From the NCBI GenBank assembly GCA_039621445.1, contig CP154955.1, positions 16,410,691 through 16,474,690 on the forward strand: DNA of 64,000 bases. The letters run 5' to 3'. How positions within the stretch are numbered: the stretch's first letter is position 1; each line of letters starts with the position of its first letter. The DNA is from Euglena gracilis (Eukaryota > Euglenida > Euglenophyceae > Euglenales). The position numbers were made by a program, and so were the translations under genes. Positions 21,491-33,100 of this stretch are shown here, in pieces. The notes beneath the pieces were generated by a model. That model did no database searches, had not been told where the DNA came from, and was given only the letters and a program-made list of their open reading frames with translations.

Positions 21491-24400
21491 ACACACATAC
21501 ACGTACACACGCACGCACACATGCCACAAACACACAAGCGGGTGCGCACGCACGCACGGCACACACGTACACACAACACACACAACTGAGTTGACAGCAG
21601 GATGCTCTTTTGCGCACTTTGTGGAGGTTATGCCTTGGACAAAATCGACGCTTCAACGACCCTTTTGACCTTTTTTGGGTGTAACTCATGGTATCACGGT
21701 TGCAATGGACGTTACAAAACCCCTACACTGACCTCACTGAGCCGACTGTTTGTCTCCGAGGACTTGCAGGCCCTTTGCCAACAGCCAATGCAGGGCCTGG
21801 GGGGAAGGGAAGGGAAGGGAAGGCAGCGGAAGAGGGTCGCAGGGGGTGGAACAAAACATGATGAGGGGAAAAGGGGCATCCCCCATTGCCTTAGAGGGGG
21901 ATGGCAGGGACGCTGTCTCCAAACACGACAGGGGGCTACAGACGCAGAAGACATCTCTCATTCTGCCGGTTGGGGCAGAAGGATGACTTTTGGGCTTCCG
22001 CTGTCACCTTTTGCCCAAGCCCACGTCAAACTCAGCAGCAGCAGCAGCAGCAGCAAGATGCCTGCATACTGTCCAGCAAAGCAAAAAACGGCCGTCATTT
22101 CGGGGAAATCGAAAAGCCCGTGAGAAGACAGGTCATAAGGTGGTCAGAAAACGTCATTACAGGCAGGGGGGGGGGAACGCAACATAGCCCCTCGAAAAAA
22201 ACCGCAATTGCAAAATAAAAGTAAGCAAAAGCAAAAAAAATTGCTATATAAAAGCCTTTGGAAGCTCCCCCGGGATGTACACTTTCTGCTGGAGAGGTCT
22301 TGGCCCATTTTGGCTCCACTGGGGAAATTTTTCATCTTGTGTTCACCAAAAAAATGCAAAAAAGGGGGGAAATTGATAAAATTTTTGGTATCGGGGGAAA
22401 ATTGGGGGGCAAAACGAGGCATTTTTACATTGTAAAATTTTTCCAGCAAAAATCCAAAAATTGCTGGGGAAAAAAAACGCAAAAAAACAAATAACACAAA
22501 TTTTGCCAAAATCAAAAAAAATGCAAAAAAATGCGGGGAAAAAAAACGAGTTTGGGTTCCCTCTGACAGGGGCCAAAGAGAGTTTGCAGGTATGGGCAGC
22601 TTCAGGGCATTGGACAAACACCCGACCACCGATAATAAATAAATAATAAATCGCTTGGTTTTGTTGCATGGGCAGGGGGGGGCCACCTGTCCCAGGCCGA
22701 GGCCGGCACACGCGTAGCGGAACAGGACCGCCCAGAGGGCGGCGCCCGCCGCGCCGTGAAGCACGGCGGCGAAGGCGTGGGGGCAGGGAGGGTCCAGCAA
22801 AGGGTTGCGCGACAAGCGCGAGGTTGAGGCCCAGACGCCGCCACGGCTCCCTCCGCTTTCCCTCCGGCGGCCAAAGGTCCACCCCGTGGCCGTACGCCCG
22901 CACCCCCAGTTGACCGTGCTGCCTGTGCTTCTTGATCATTCCCCTGACGTTTGCAGAACGTTTGAGATTTGAAGCAAAAAAAATGGCGGTGCGCTTTGGC
23001 CAGCTGCGTTGCCAGAGGACAACAATCTACAGCTATTTCAAATAGGTGGTGGCTGAGGCAGCATCCCTTGAGGTGTCCACACGACGAGCACACGAAACAG
23101 CGCATTCTGAAAATGTGCGGTCCGAAATGGTTTTTGGGATGTCACAGTGGAGTTCAGGGCATGCATAAAACCCCCATTTATAACGACGTGCCATTTCAGA
23201 TAGGGGGGGAATCCTGAGGGGATTGTTATAAATTGGGTATCGTCACAAGGGGCGTCGAGATGGTCAAAGCAGGCCAAAATGACCCAAAAAGCCCCCCAAA
23301 TGACTCAAAAATTATCATTTTGGTAACCCAAAGATGGCCCAAAATTACAAAAAAGGCGCTGATTGACAAAAAAAAACTTGTTTCAAACATGGCAAAGAAA
23401 GGCCCAAGTGTGAGTGTGAGTGTCGTGTATGCGCGCACACACATGTACACACACACACACACACCAATCCAGCCCATGCCACCTATTCCGCTCTTTTTTT
23501 CCTCCCTGGGTGGCGGTACCACTGTGGCCACAGGCTGCGCAACTCTGCACCGAGGGTGGGGTAGACCGCCCCACCTCTGGGTGCGTTGTTGCCACACTCC
23601 AGCAGCGGAACTGCCGCCTTGAGGGCGCCGCAGTACAGCTCGCCGGTCCGCACAAGCACCTGTGTGTCCACGCATGCTGACTATGTCCACACGGAGGAGC
23701 GGTAATTCCATAATGCAGCGTGAGTGGACATATTTTTTTGGTGTCGCATTTCAATGCGACGTATGCCACTCCAACATCCAAAAGGATGGAGTTGAATAAA
23801 ATGGAAGATGTATCCGATGTACTGATCGAATTGAGGTGAGCTTTCACGCCAATTGCGAAGTTGTTAAAATGTTTCTACATGTGTGTGGAATGTCGATCAA
23901 AGGCTTCAAATGCAGAAGTGGCCCCTGATACACCACGATCCACGATGCCGGCACACCGCCTCCGGCAGGCTGGCGAGGCGGTTCAGCTCCAGGCCTCGCC
24001 GCTCCAGGGCGGCGGCCGCCGGGGAGCGGGCGAGGCACGCCTCTCCCAGCCGGGCCAGCGTCATCCCCACGCAGTACAGCAGCGCGACGGGCGGGGCCAC
24101 CACTGCTGCCCACACGCTGCTGCCGCCGCTGTGCACGGGGACTTGGGGTTGGTGGGGGACCTCCGCCGGCCATTGTTTAGGCCAGTTTCCCGATGTCTTT
24201 CAGTCTGTTCGGGAATCCACGGAAAGGAAATTATGGTTGACGGCAAACCTCCCGGGGCAGAATGGGAAAAATGCCCATTTCTGGCCATTTTTGGGATTTT
24301 TTGGGGAACAAATCAGCAAAATAATCCCATTAGAAACCTCATTTCCACCCTCGGCGCTGTGCGCCGGAAGAATTTTTTTTTGCATTCAGGGGGACCCCAC

Positions 24401-25429
24401 GGAACCCCCCCCCCCACCACAGGGGGAGGGCCAACAGAAAGGGAGGAAATCACAACCATTACCATTACCATCACCATTCTCAGCCATTGTCTGTCACCCC
24501 CAGCACCAAAATGTTTTTTTTTGAAAATTTGGGCTTCTTCTCATTGGGGGATAATTGTCCCTGGCGGCCGTTTGCGACACCCAGTTGCACAAATGTACAG
24601 GTCAGCCTTGCAACAGGAAGGGAAGAAAGAAGCAGAACTGCGGGCGGGGCCGAGGAGGGCGATCGGCAGACAGCCCGCTATGACGGCCAGGGAGTCGGTG
24701 CCCGTCACTGCCGGGGGGGGGGGGAGGGGATGGGCCGCAGACAAGTGCCGCCCACAAGCAGCCTGAGCCGGGCACTTCTGCAGCGAAATGTGCCGATAAA
24801 CTTTGATCAACACTGTGACTTGAACAATGCTCTTCGAAACCAACTTCGCATTTGCTTTGCGTCATCTCTCTCCGGGGTGGCAGACCTGGCTCACAACGTG
24901 GCACACAATGAAGGGGCTCCTGACCAGGCTTTTGCTTGGTCAGGCCAATTTAGCTTTTTTGGTCAGGTCAACCGAGCCATTTTGCTAGCCACTTGCAAAA
25001 AGCCACCGGCTAGAACCCCCCTTCCCCCAGGAAGGTCCACTAGGATTTGCATGAGCCCAGCTCCCTGGGGGAGGGGGGGAGTTACTGCGAACCCTTAAGC
25101 AGAGGCCTGCTCCTCCTCCTCCTGCTCCTGACGGCACCTTCACAGCCCACCGGAACACCACGGAAATCCTCCTCGGCGGGAATCCGAAGCCGACGGACTA
25201 TTTGGCAGCGGGGGAGGCTCGCGCAAACCGATGGAGCGGGCCCAGCAGTCGAAGTACACTTTGTACAGGGCGTCCTCCGTGGCGCAGGGGCCGCTTAGCG
25301 AGAGAGAGACCGGCTCGCCAACCAGCACTGCGAGGAAGGTGTGTAAAGAAGGTGGGGAACGTGGGGTTTTGCAATCCAGCCCTCATTCCCCGTAGGAACG
25401 CACAGCACACAAACACAGGCACGTACACA

Positions 25430-25460
<31 letters not shown>

Positions 25461-25926
25461 CACACGTCAGAACATGCAACGCGTGCATGCACCCGCACAC
25501 ACGACCGCACCCAAACACGAACGTCCAACACATTCATGAAGAATGCCTGGTCGCTCGCTCACAGATGCCCAGAGAGAGATAGGAGATGTACAGGGATGCA
25601 CAGCAGACAGTTTTCATGTCAACAGCAAATGGAAACATTGGCACCTTTCCGGCTTTCCCCTTTGGTGCATTTTGTTCTGCGCTTGGTGTGATGGCAAATG
25701 TTCCATTCTTCCCAGGTACAGGTCACTCACTGCCACCCTGACCTTCCCCGCCGAAGGTCCCAACAGACTGGGGGACACCCGCGGCAGCGGCACTGACGGG
25801 GCACGTGCGGTCCCGCTGGTAGTCCGGCCAGCCGACGCACGCGACGCCCGCCACCGCCGCCAGGGCGAGGAGGGCGTGGGGGACGAGGGGGCGGAGGAGG
25901 CGTACGGGCTGCAGACGGAGGGCCAT
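21053..25926 (-). CDS. Unrecognised multi-pass membrane protein (spliced)
   Basis: Function not recognised. Exons: 25926-25779, 25327-25229, 24707-24599, 24128-23957, about 22930-22687, 21265-21053. Phases match at four of five junctions, all GT-AG. The ATG at 25926 opens a short basic segment and a hydrophobic helix (LVPHALLALAAVAGVACVGW), like a signal anchor. Further predicted helices are VWAAVVAPPVALLYCVGM (exon 4), FAAVLHGAAGAALWAVLF (exon 5) and AGAFALLLLWLALPALGG (exon 6). Exon 2 has VLVGEPVSLSLSGPC and ALYKVYFDCWARSI. Exon 5 changes frame between GVDLWPPEGKRREPWRR and LLDPPCPHAFAAV, so a tiny intron or sequence error is likely. The last exon has a good GT donor at 21091, so the 3' end may lie further left. 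Confidence 0.5.
21349..21590. repeat. (CA)n microsatellite with CG-alternating core
   Basis: A CA-rich dinucleotide tract with a pure (CG)n stretch of about 14 bp near 21475-21488, just upstream of the last exon of the membrane-protein gene. Alternating CA/CG is prone to Z-DNA. The frames through it are spurious. Confidence 0.9.
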
Positions 25927-26165
25927 CGGGGGCAGGGGCTCTGGGGCATGCGACTGCCACGGGACATTCCCCCCAATGCCGAGTCTGTCATTTTGGGGAT
26001 GCCAGGAATCCAAAGAAAAACATGGGTGGCAAAACCTTTGAAATAGCACGTGGCACACAGTGGGAAAATTTCCCCCAAAACCCAAAACCTGGAGCTTCAA
26101 TTCCCTGATACCTGGGAAGGGAGGTCCTATCCCAAAAGCCATCACTCCGACCATCAAAACCAGAC

Positions 26166-27737
26166 TTAGGCAACGGTATGTCTCGCAGTGTCGTTCAGCA
26201 CGATGGAGCACTCCGTGGTGTGGACAGTGAAGCGGTGCTCCGCTGCCTGAGACGGCCAACACACGTGGGGGGGGGCTGGCATACACACCGAGGTGGCAAC
26301 ACATGACCCACAAGGACGGGCGTGGGCGCGGGTGCCATGGGCGTGTCAAGCACTCCCATCACAAGGTGGCCTGGCTGGCGGGCTCCCCCGGCCACACGGG
26401 CAAAGCGGGGGGGGGGGGGGCCGGGGCCACGCCTCACTTAGTGCGGCGCAGTCCGCCAGCAGCTCCTCCACGCGATGGGCCCGCGTGACGAGCGGCACCG
26501 ACACTGTGAAGAATGCCGGCGGCGCGCTGCGGCCCCATGTCCCCCCGCAAGGGTCTCCTGCTTCGGGGGTGGTCCTGTGTGACGCACCATACCTATTGGA
26601 TGCATACCAACCAACCCCCAGGCCGGACAGGAAAAGGCAGTAAAAAGAAAAGGCCGATGCAGGCTTTTTTCTGTTCACCGTGGGCTGAGAGGGGGTGTGC
26701 TTTGGGGGATCCGTCCGTCAGCAGGCAGCAAATGGCAAGGTCACCGAGGGTTTGAGTGCGGATCGGGCCCTCTGTGGCGGTGGTCCCTCCGGCAGCGCGC
26801 CGGGCACGTGCTGGTGCATGACGGCAGTCCAGACGCCAGTCACGGCGTGGCACTGGCTGCCGCAGATGGCCACGTCCGCCAGCCCCACCCCCGCCTGGCG
26901 GAGACGGGGGTCGCCACCGCCATCCCGAGCGTTGCCCCATCGATTGGCTCCCGGTGGGGGGAGGCAACTGTTCCATTACACACCAAGGTCCCCCAAGAGG
27001 TGAGTGAATCCTTGCCACGACCTCTGAATCTCCTCCTCCAACTCACCCCCCAATACCTCCACAAACCCGCCCCCATTATCGGCGACCCAGACACCGGCCA
27101 GAGAGGTGGAGTGACGACGTTGTTGGACCCGGTGCACCCCTTTCGCAAGGCGGGTCCTGCCAACGGGAAACAACAACCGCAATGTGGAAACCGACCGCCA
27201 AAGGCAAAATGCTCGAGGGCTTCCCAAGCCCCGCATCCGTCAACCCCCCGTCCCCCCCCCCCTTCCCCGGGGCAGTCCCCGGCCGGGCCACGGCGGCCTG
27301 CACCGCCTCGCCGAGGTCCCCCGCGCGGCGGAGGGGCACCTCCAGCGCCGGCCCCAGGCTGGAGGGGATCCCCCGCGCCGGGGGGGGGGGTCTTTGGAGG
27401 GCCCCGGAGTGCCTGCCCAGGGATTTCTTATGTCCGGGGTGGGGGGTCGTCCACTCCAGGAGAGTCCAGCAGGCCGACCCACCCCACCCCACCCCTCCCA
27501 CTCTCCCCTCCCGGGGGTCCAACCCTTAAAGAATCCCCAATGCCTGTCCAGGCAGACAGGCACTGCCCCCCCCCCCCAGGGTGGGGTGGGGGGCGTTGGC
27601 CCGGCCGTCCGGTCCAGCCTGGCCAGCACGCCCTCCACCCGGATCTGCGGCCGCTGCAGGTCGAGGAACTCGTCCGTCCGCAGCGCGAAGGCGGACAGCG
27701 TCGTGCGCAGCGACCGGAGGGCGAGCCGCGTCTCCAT
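26166..27737 (-). CDS. Unrecognised small protein gene (spliced)
   Basis: Function not recognised. Likely exons: 27737 to about 27610 (MET-start, LALRSLRTTLSAFALRTDEF), about 27365-27265 (SLGPALEVPLRRAGDLGEA), 26894-26803 (LADVAICGSQCHAVTGVWTA), 26517-26439 (AFFTVSVPLVTRAHRVEELL), 26243-26166 (AEHRFTVHTTECSIVLND, stop TAA). All have strong G/C third-position bias. The 26803/26517 and 26439/26243 junctions fit the nonconventional model with 8-bp and 6-bp pairings; the first junction is unresolved. About 200 residues, no membrane segment. It ends 240 bp before the membrane-protein ATG on the same strand, so the two could be one gene if the TAA is intronic. Confidence 0.45.
26244..26438 (-). other. 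Nonconventional intron, 6-bp end pairing
   Basis: With ends AGT-GAGGCG and CGTCTC-AGGCA, positions +4 to +9 pair with -11 to -6 (one G-T). The frame is kept as LLADCAALAEHRFTVHTT. The GT-AG alternative does not keep phase. Confidence 0.6.
26518..26802 (-). other. Nonconventional intron, 8-bp end pairing
   Basis: No GT-AG choice keeps the frame. With intron ends CGG-CGCGCTGC and GCAGCGCG-CCGCC, positions +4 to +11 pair perfectly with -13 to -6. Phase 2 then joins phase 2, giving MHQHVPAFFTVSVPLV. Confidence 0.65.
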
Positions 27738-28044
27738 CGAAGGGGGGGGGGATGGGGCCGCGGCGGACCCGCCGCGCTTGGGCACCGGGCGGCACTGTGG
27801 TGGGGGGGGGGACAGGAAGGCGCAATCCAAGCAATTCCAGCAAAGCAGCTTTGGTGATGTCGTGTTTGTCGGTTGGATGTTCGCCTGTGGGGTTGAATTT
27901 GGATTACGATATCACTTTGAACTTTGAATTGTGATATGCTCGTTTCCAACTTCGTCTCATTCTTCATTGGCTCCTTGCCAGGACACACTGCTTTTCAATA
28001 AAACGGGGGGGCTACACAGGTGAAAATCGAATAAATATTTATTT

Positions 28045-28443
28045 TTTATATTTGGGCGGAAATTTCAAGACCCCACGAGGGGTTTATATTTGGGGGGTTT
28101 TTATATTCGGTCGGGAAAATCAACTTCCTGGCGGGATCCAGTAATCACTTTTTTTTGGTCCAAAATCACAAATACGCCCACCCTTGGGGGGTCCAAAAAT
28201 TTCAGTTTTCGGGCGAAGGAGCAATTTTCACACGTTTTTGGAAAAAAAATGCTCCCGAATCTGCCAAAAATCACAATTTCAGGAGAGATTTTGTTGAAAT
28301 TTTTCCTTCCGGCGCTTCGCGCTGGAGGGGGAGTTTTATATTTCGGCGGGATTTCAAGGTCCTCAGGGGGTTTTATATTTGGGGGGGGGGTTGTATTTGG
28401 GGGGGGGGGTGTATTTGGGGGGGGGGGTTGTATTTGGGGGGGG
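28045..28443. mobile_element. TTTTATATTTGGGG-family repeat, copy 1
   Basis: About 400 bp collinear with 61083-61469, same orientation. Shared blocks include GGCGGAAATTTCAAGACCCC, CACAAATACGCCCACCC and a CCGGCGCTTCGCGC hairpin, closing with several TTTTATATTTGGGG or TTGTATTTGGGG phrases. There are no coding frames. The inverted left end seen in the other copy is missing here. Confidence 0.7.
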
Positions 28444-30199
28444 TTTACAAACACTGACAATCTCAGCCAAAATCAGTCCTGAGATACTTTGGAAATCTCA
28501 AAGCAAACACCCCTGTGAAAGAATAGTCCCGCCTCCGGCGGCGGGGGGTGCAGCACTATTTGGACCTGCCGCACTATTGGACTGGGTGCCTCTTGTCCCG
28601 GCCTATCACCACAGGCACCCTGTTTTGCCTGCTCAATGTCCTTCTCTGCGGCTAGTGAGGTCGTGTGGTTCATCTTCGGACGACTTCTGTGAGTTGTTCG
28701 GGTGGGGATTTGCCCCCTTTCCCCTCTCTGCGGATTAAAAAAGGTGCCTGCAGTAGGCTGCATCAGCTTCTACGCATTTCACATTGCTGTGATTTGGGGG
28801 GGTGCAGCACTATTGGACGCTCGCTTCATCCGGCGGGGGGTGCAGCACTATTTGGACCCGCAGCTCTATTGGCCCCGCAGCACTATTAGGGGGGGGTTTA
28901 CGCCTTTGACAAAGGGGCGAGTAAGCTAAAAGGAAAACTGCAAATCGAAAATGTTTGTCTTTTTTGAAGCATAGGGACGATAGACTTCATTTAAAGACCT
29001 CCAAGCCATTCAACTGAAACCACAGGGCAGCAAGGTATCGGAACCCCTGTGCCAGCTGCTTTGTCATTCATGGAACGACTGCGGTGGGAATCGCCGTTGG
29101 ACGGAAATCATATGGGTCAGGAAGGGTGACACACGGGTGGTGCACCAAACCGGCATCCAGGGTGCCCCAAGGGCCGCCTCCGGTTCGGTTGGCAATAGAG
29201 CTCGACATAGGAGCAGAAAAAGACATTAACGTAACGGGCAACGGACAATGGTATACAGCGAGGCCGGCCGCAGCGATGCGTGGGGAGGCACCGCGCCGCG
29301 GAGGGCCTCGGATTAGCCGCCGTCGGCAGCACGGGGTCCCCGTCACATGGCGTGCTTCATGAGTTCCGCAACAGGCTACCTGGCTGGGCATTTGGGAGGG
29401 GGCAGTCCCAGGCAGACTGGATTTGATGACCCCGGCAGAGGGGGATCTCGAGTGCCCTGGTGTGCCTGAGAACAATGCCCGAAACCGGGGCTACTTCTGG
29501 GCTTTTTGCGCAAAATGCACCACAGTGCCCTGACCAAGGTTTTGCATATGACCTGACCCCCAGGAGGGGGATCTGGTGCATTGGAGTGCATGCCCGGGCA
29601 TGACCCCTGGGGTTGGCCACACCCTTAAAGAGAAGAAATTCAGCCTGCTCTTATCCATTTGGATCCAAAGCACCACGTGCACGGCACGCTCCGAAACCCA
29701 CGCACAGAAGAGAGGGACAAGTGAGGAACCACCCAACCGGGACTGAGAGCATGAAATCACAAGCACCTTCACATACATAACACAACACAAACATACAAAT
29801 GGCAGACAGGCATGCGATGAAAACCAAACGGCCTTTCTGGGAGCCTGGCCACGGCTGGTTGCGGTTGGGAGAGGCGGTGGTGGAGGTACCTCCCAAGAAA
29901 AGCCATGGCACTGTGTCCTTTGGCTCAACACCACCCTGTTTCGGCAAGACACTGCAGAGACCACCGCGGAGGGGGCGTTTACTGTGTACTTTGCCTGTGT
30001 GAGGGTGAGTGGAGTTAGCCCACCGCCTCGGCAGACACGGGGCACAGCGCCGAGCGTACAGGCCGTGTGGACGCAGCCGGGGGTTGATACGTAGTGCAGG
30101 GCAGGAGGGGTGATGAAAGGGGGTGGACACTCTGAGTTGATGGGGGGATGATCACAATGTTGACGGCATTTTGCGTAACTTTCGAAATGTCCCGCAAAT
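28444..30199. other. Intergenic, mostly repeats
   Basis: Positions 28530-28900 hold repeated GCAGCACTATTTGGACC phrases followed by G runs. The remainder includes a GC-rich patch at 29130-29370 with open frames on both strands but no recognisable protein and no exon-like bias. No gene is supported between the carrier 3' end and the next gene. Confidence 0.45.
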
Positions 30200-33100
30200 T
30201 CAATGCGGGATGGAAATTTGGCACAGTTGGGCAGAAATTGGCGGAGTGGGCACAGCCATGCCCACCCCGCCAATCAACCACAAAGTCCCGTTCCCGGCAC
30301 AATGAAAGTCGCACCACCCCTCCGGCCCCCCCCCCCCCGTGGCGACCCGAGCCCTCACAGCACTCCCCGGGCACAGGTCCTGCTCGGGCGCCGCGCTCAG
30401 GATGACCCGCGCGTAGCCGATGCGCTCGAACAGGCGGTTGAACTGCTCCAGGCACACGAAGCGCACCACGTTGAGGGGCGCCTGCGCGGGGGGCCGGGGG
30501 AGGCAGTTTGGGCCCGGGTCGAAGAGGGCGTCAAAGCGCCGCACTGCGCGGCCCAGGTCCGGACCCACCCACCCGTCCACCCCCTGGGCCCCGGGGGGGG
30601 GGGGGGGGGCTCGGGGGGACCTACATTTGGGGGTCAATTCTGGGGCCTAAAAAACATTTTTGCCGCTTCAGACTGAAAATAAAGGAAAACCTGCCTCCGG
30701 CGGGGTACCCACTTGGCCACACCCTTCCCCCCTCCCCCCCCCAGGTCACAAAACTTAAAAAAAAGTCTCTGGTGCGGCTGCACCCGCGGGGTTTAGGACG
30801 CAGGCACTGAACAGTCCTTGGTCAGACAGCCACGCACGAAACGCGAGGCGGAGGGCATAGTGTGCCGGTGCCCGTTGCCCCCGCGCCAGCCTCAGACTCG
30901 AAAGGCGATCCCGCCTTTCACCCACGACAAAGGCCGACAAAGCCCCCGACAACCCGGGTGGTGCACTCGGCGGCTCCGTCCGGCTCACCACGGACCGGCC
31001 GCGACTCCACCACTTCCAACCCGTCAAAGTGCGCACCTCTAACAGAAGAGAAACCCCTAACGCATTTTTTTTTTCAGATTCCCTGCACCCCAAAGCTCCA
31101 GTTGCTTTGGAGTTGCAGGTCAGGGGGGGCGCTCCACCAGCGCCGCCCGCCAGCCACGCCACGCCAAGCCAAGCAGGACACCTGTCGGGCCCACGTGGCG
31201 GTGAAGCCCTTGTAGAGGGCCTTGCCGGCAGGGCCCCGCTCGGCCGAGCCCTGACAAACGGGGGTCCCCAGCCCAGCAGACCAAAAGGCCCCATATTTCA
31301 TTTATTTATTTGTTTGTTTGTTTGTTTGTTTATTTATTTTGATTTTATTTCGATATTTTGGGGGTCGGCCGGTGGGCTGTGGGCTGGGTACTCCAGCGGG
31401 GCCCTGGGGGGCGCCTTCCTCCCGGGCGACGCGGGCGATGCAGTGGAACATGTTGCGGTACGGCCGGCTGCCGTCCGGGGCGATGACCATGTCCTGGAGC
31501 CGCGTCTTGGCGACGTCGAACGGGTTGGAGGAGACGGCGGCCACCCCGCCTGTGACGGGGCCAGGACCTCCGCCAACAGTAATTGGGGGGGAGGGCTACA
31601 AGTGATTCGGCCAAACCCCCGTCCATTGTCTGGTAACCCCCCTCGGGGATCCGGCCGCCCGGCGTGATTCGCCGACGGGTCAGAATGGGTATGGGGTGGT
31701 GGACAACAGGGGATGGGGTTAGGGGATGGGGGTCCTCGGTGCCGGTGCGATGGGGGATTTCAGGCCCAAGCTGCGAGCTGACCATTTGGTTGATGAACGG
31801 ACCGGCATCCACACGGTCAGTGACTGGAGGACTGCACTCTGAGTCTCCAAGCCAGCCGTTGTTTTAAAAAACGGATACGTGGCCACGTAAGCCTTCTCCC
31901 TTCAGCCAAACAAGGCTCTTTCAGGACGACCAAAAGCTGCTGGGGGTAGAAGAGCTATGCAGGGACCTCCCTGCATAGCAACAGGGACCTCCAACATGAG
32001 TCACCCAGTCCCAGTCTGGCTGGGGTGGTGGAGAGCACCTCCGGTTCCAGCAGCCCAGACCTCCGCATTCGGTTTTCCGTTGAACACCCACCTCTTCTCT
32101 GGCTGCCTGGACCACCCAGGGTGGAGGGGGGGCCACACCGGCGACCAGGGAGGCGACGATGTGCACGGGGATGCAGTCCGGGGCCCCGAACCGGCGGATG
32201 ATGTACTCCTTCGACTGCTCGTAGCACGCCATCTGCGCCGCCGTCACGATCATTGCCCGGATCATTGTTCGTGACAGCCTCGCCCCCCTTCGCTGTCCGG
32301 TAGGGCGTCAATTAACGACCCGGGGGGGGGTTAACAGGTTGCCAGCTGACCCCCCATAGGGGTCTGGAAATAGGCCCGAGTTGGGGTCTAACTGGGTGTT
32401 AAAAATGCGAAAATTGCAACAATACTAAAAAATTCAAAAATACCAAAAAATTTTATACAAAAGTTGATTTTTTGAACAACAGATGCCTTGTATCAACTGG
32501 CTCACAGGGCACAGGGCCACGCCAACAACGCTAACCAGCAGAGTACAATGTGGTGGTGGGGCGGGCTGGCCGAGACCGTGCCGCGCCAGAGGGCCAGCAC
32601 GCCCTCCTCCCGGCCGATGCGGAGGAGGGCGTCGCCGGCGTGGCGGTAGTTGCGGCGCTGGGCGGGGGCATATCATTGCTTAGCGTCCCCCCCGGGGGGG
32701 GTCACTTTCCATTCTGAAAAAAACCAGTCAATCACCCCCCCGGGGGGGTGGGGTGGGGTGGGACAGGTGTCAAGCAATGGTATGGGCGGGGGGCAGCCGG
32801 CCGTCCGCCTGCATGCGGACCATCGCCAGGTCGGCCGGGTTGCCCAGCAGTGCCCCTGCGGAAGGCGGGAGGACCGGCGGGCGGCTGGGGCACCGGCGGC
32901 CACGCGTGCCACCGTGCCACATCAATAAAACAGGTGATCATGTGTCCGGAAAGTTTGGGCGGTGTGCTGCAAATGTGCTGCAAATGTGTCGGCCAGGGGA
33001 TTCCTCAAGGACCGGGAAGGGGGGTCCATCCAGCCGGCGCTGGACATGCCTGGACATGGAGGACCCCAAAAACCTTGCAAACAATTCAAATCGAGCTGTA

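Noticed and set aside
26697-27857. 386-codon open frame on the plus strand
   Set aside because: It is the antisense shadow of the small minus-strand gene, whose exons show the codon bias. The plus frame is Pro/Gly/Arg-rich without motifs.
31965-31990. CTATGCAGGGACC palindrome as another TIR element
   Set aside because: The two arms are nearly adjacent with no body. It may be a bare terminus, but no duplication was found.
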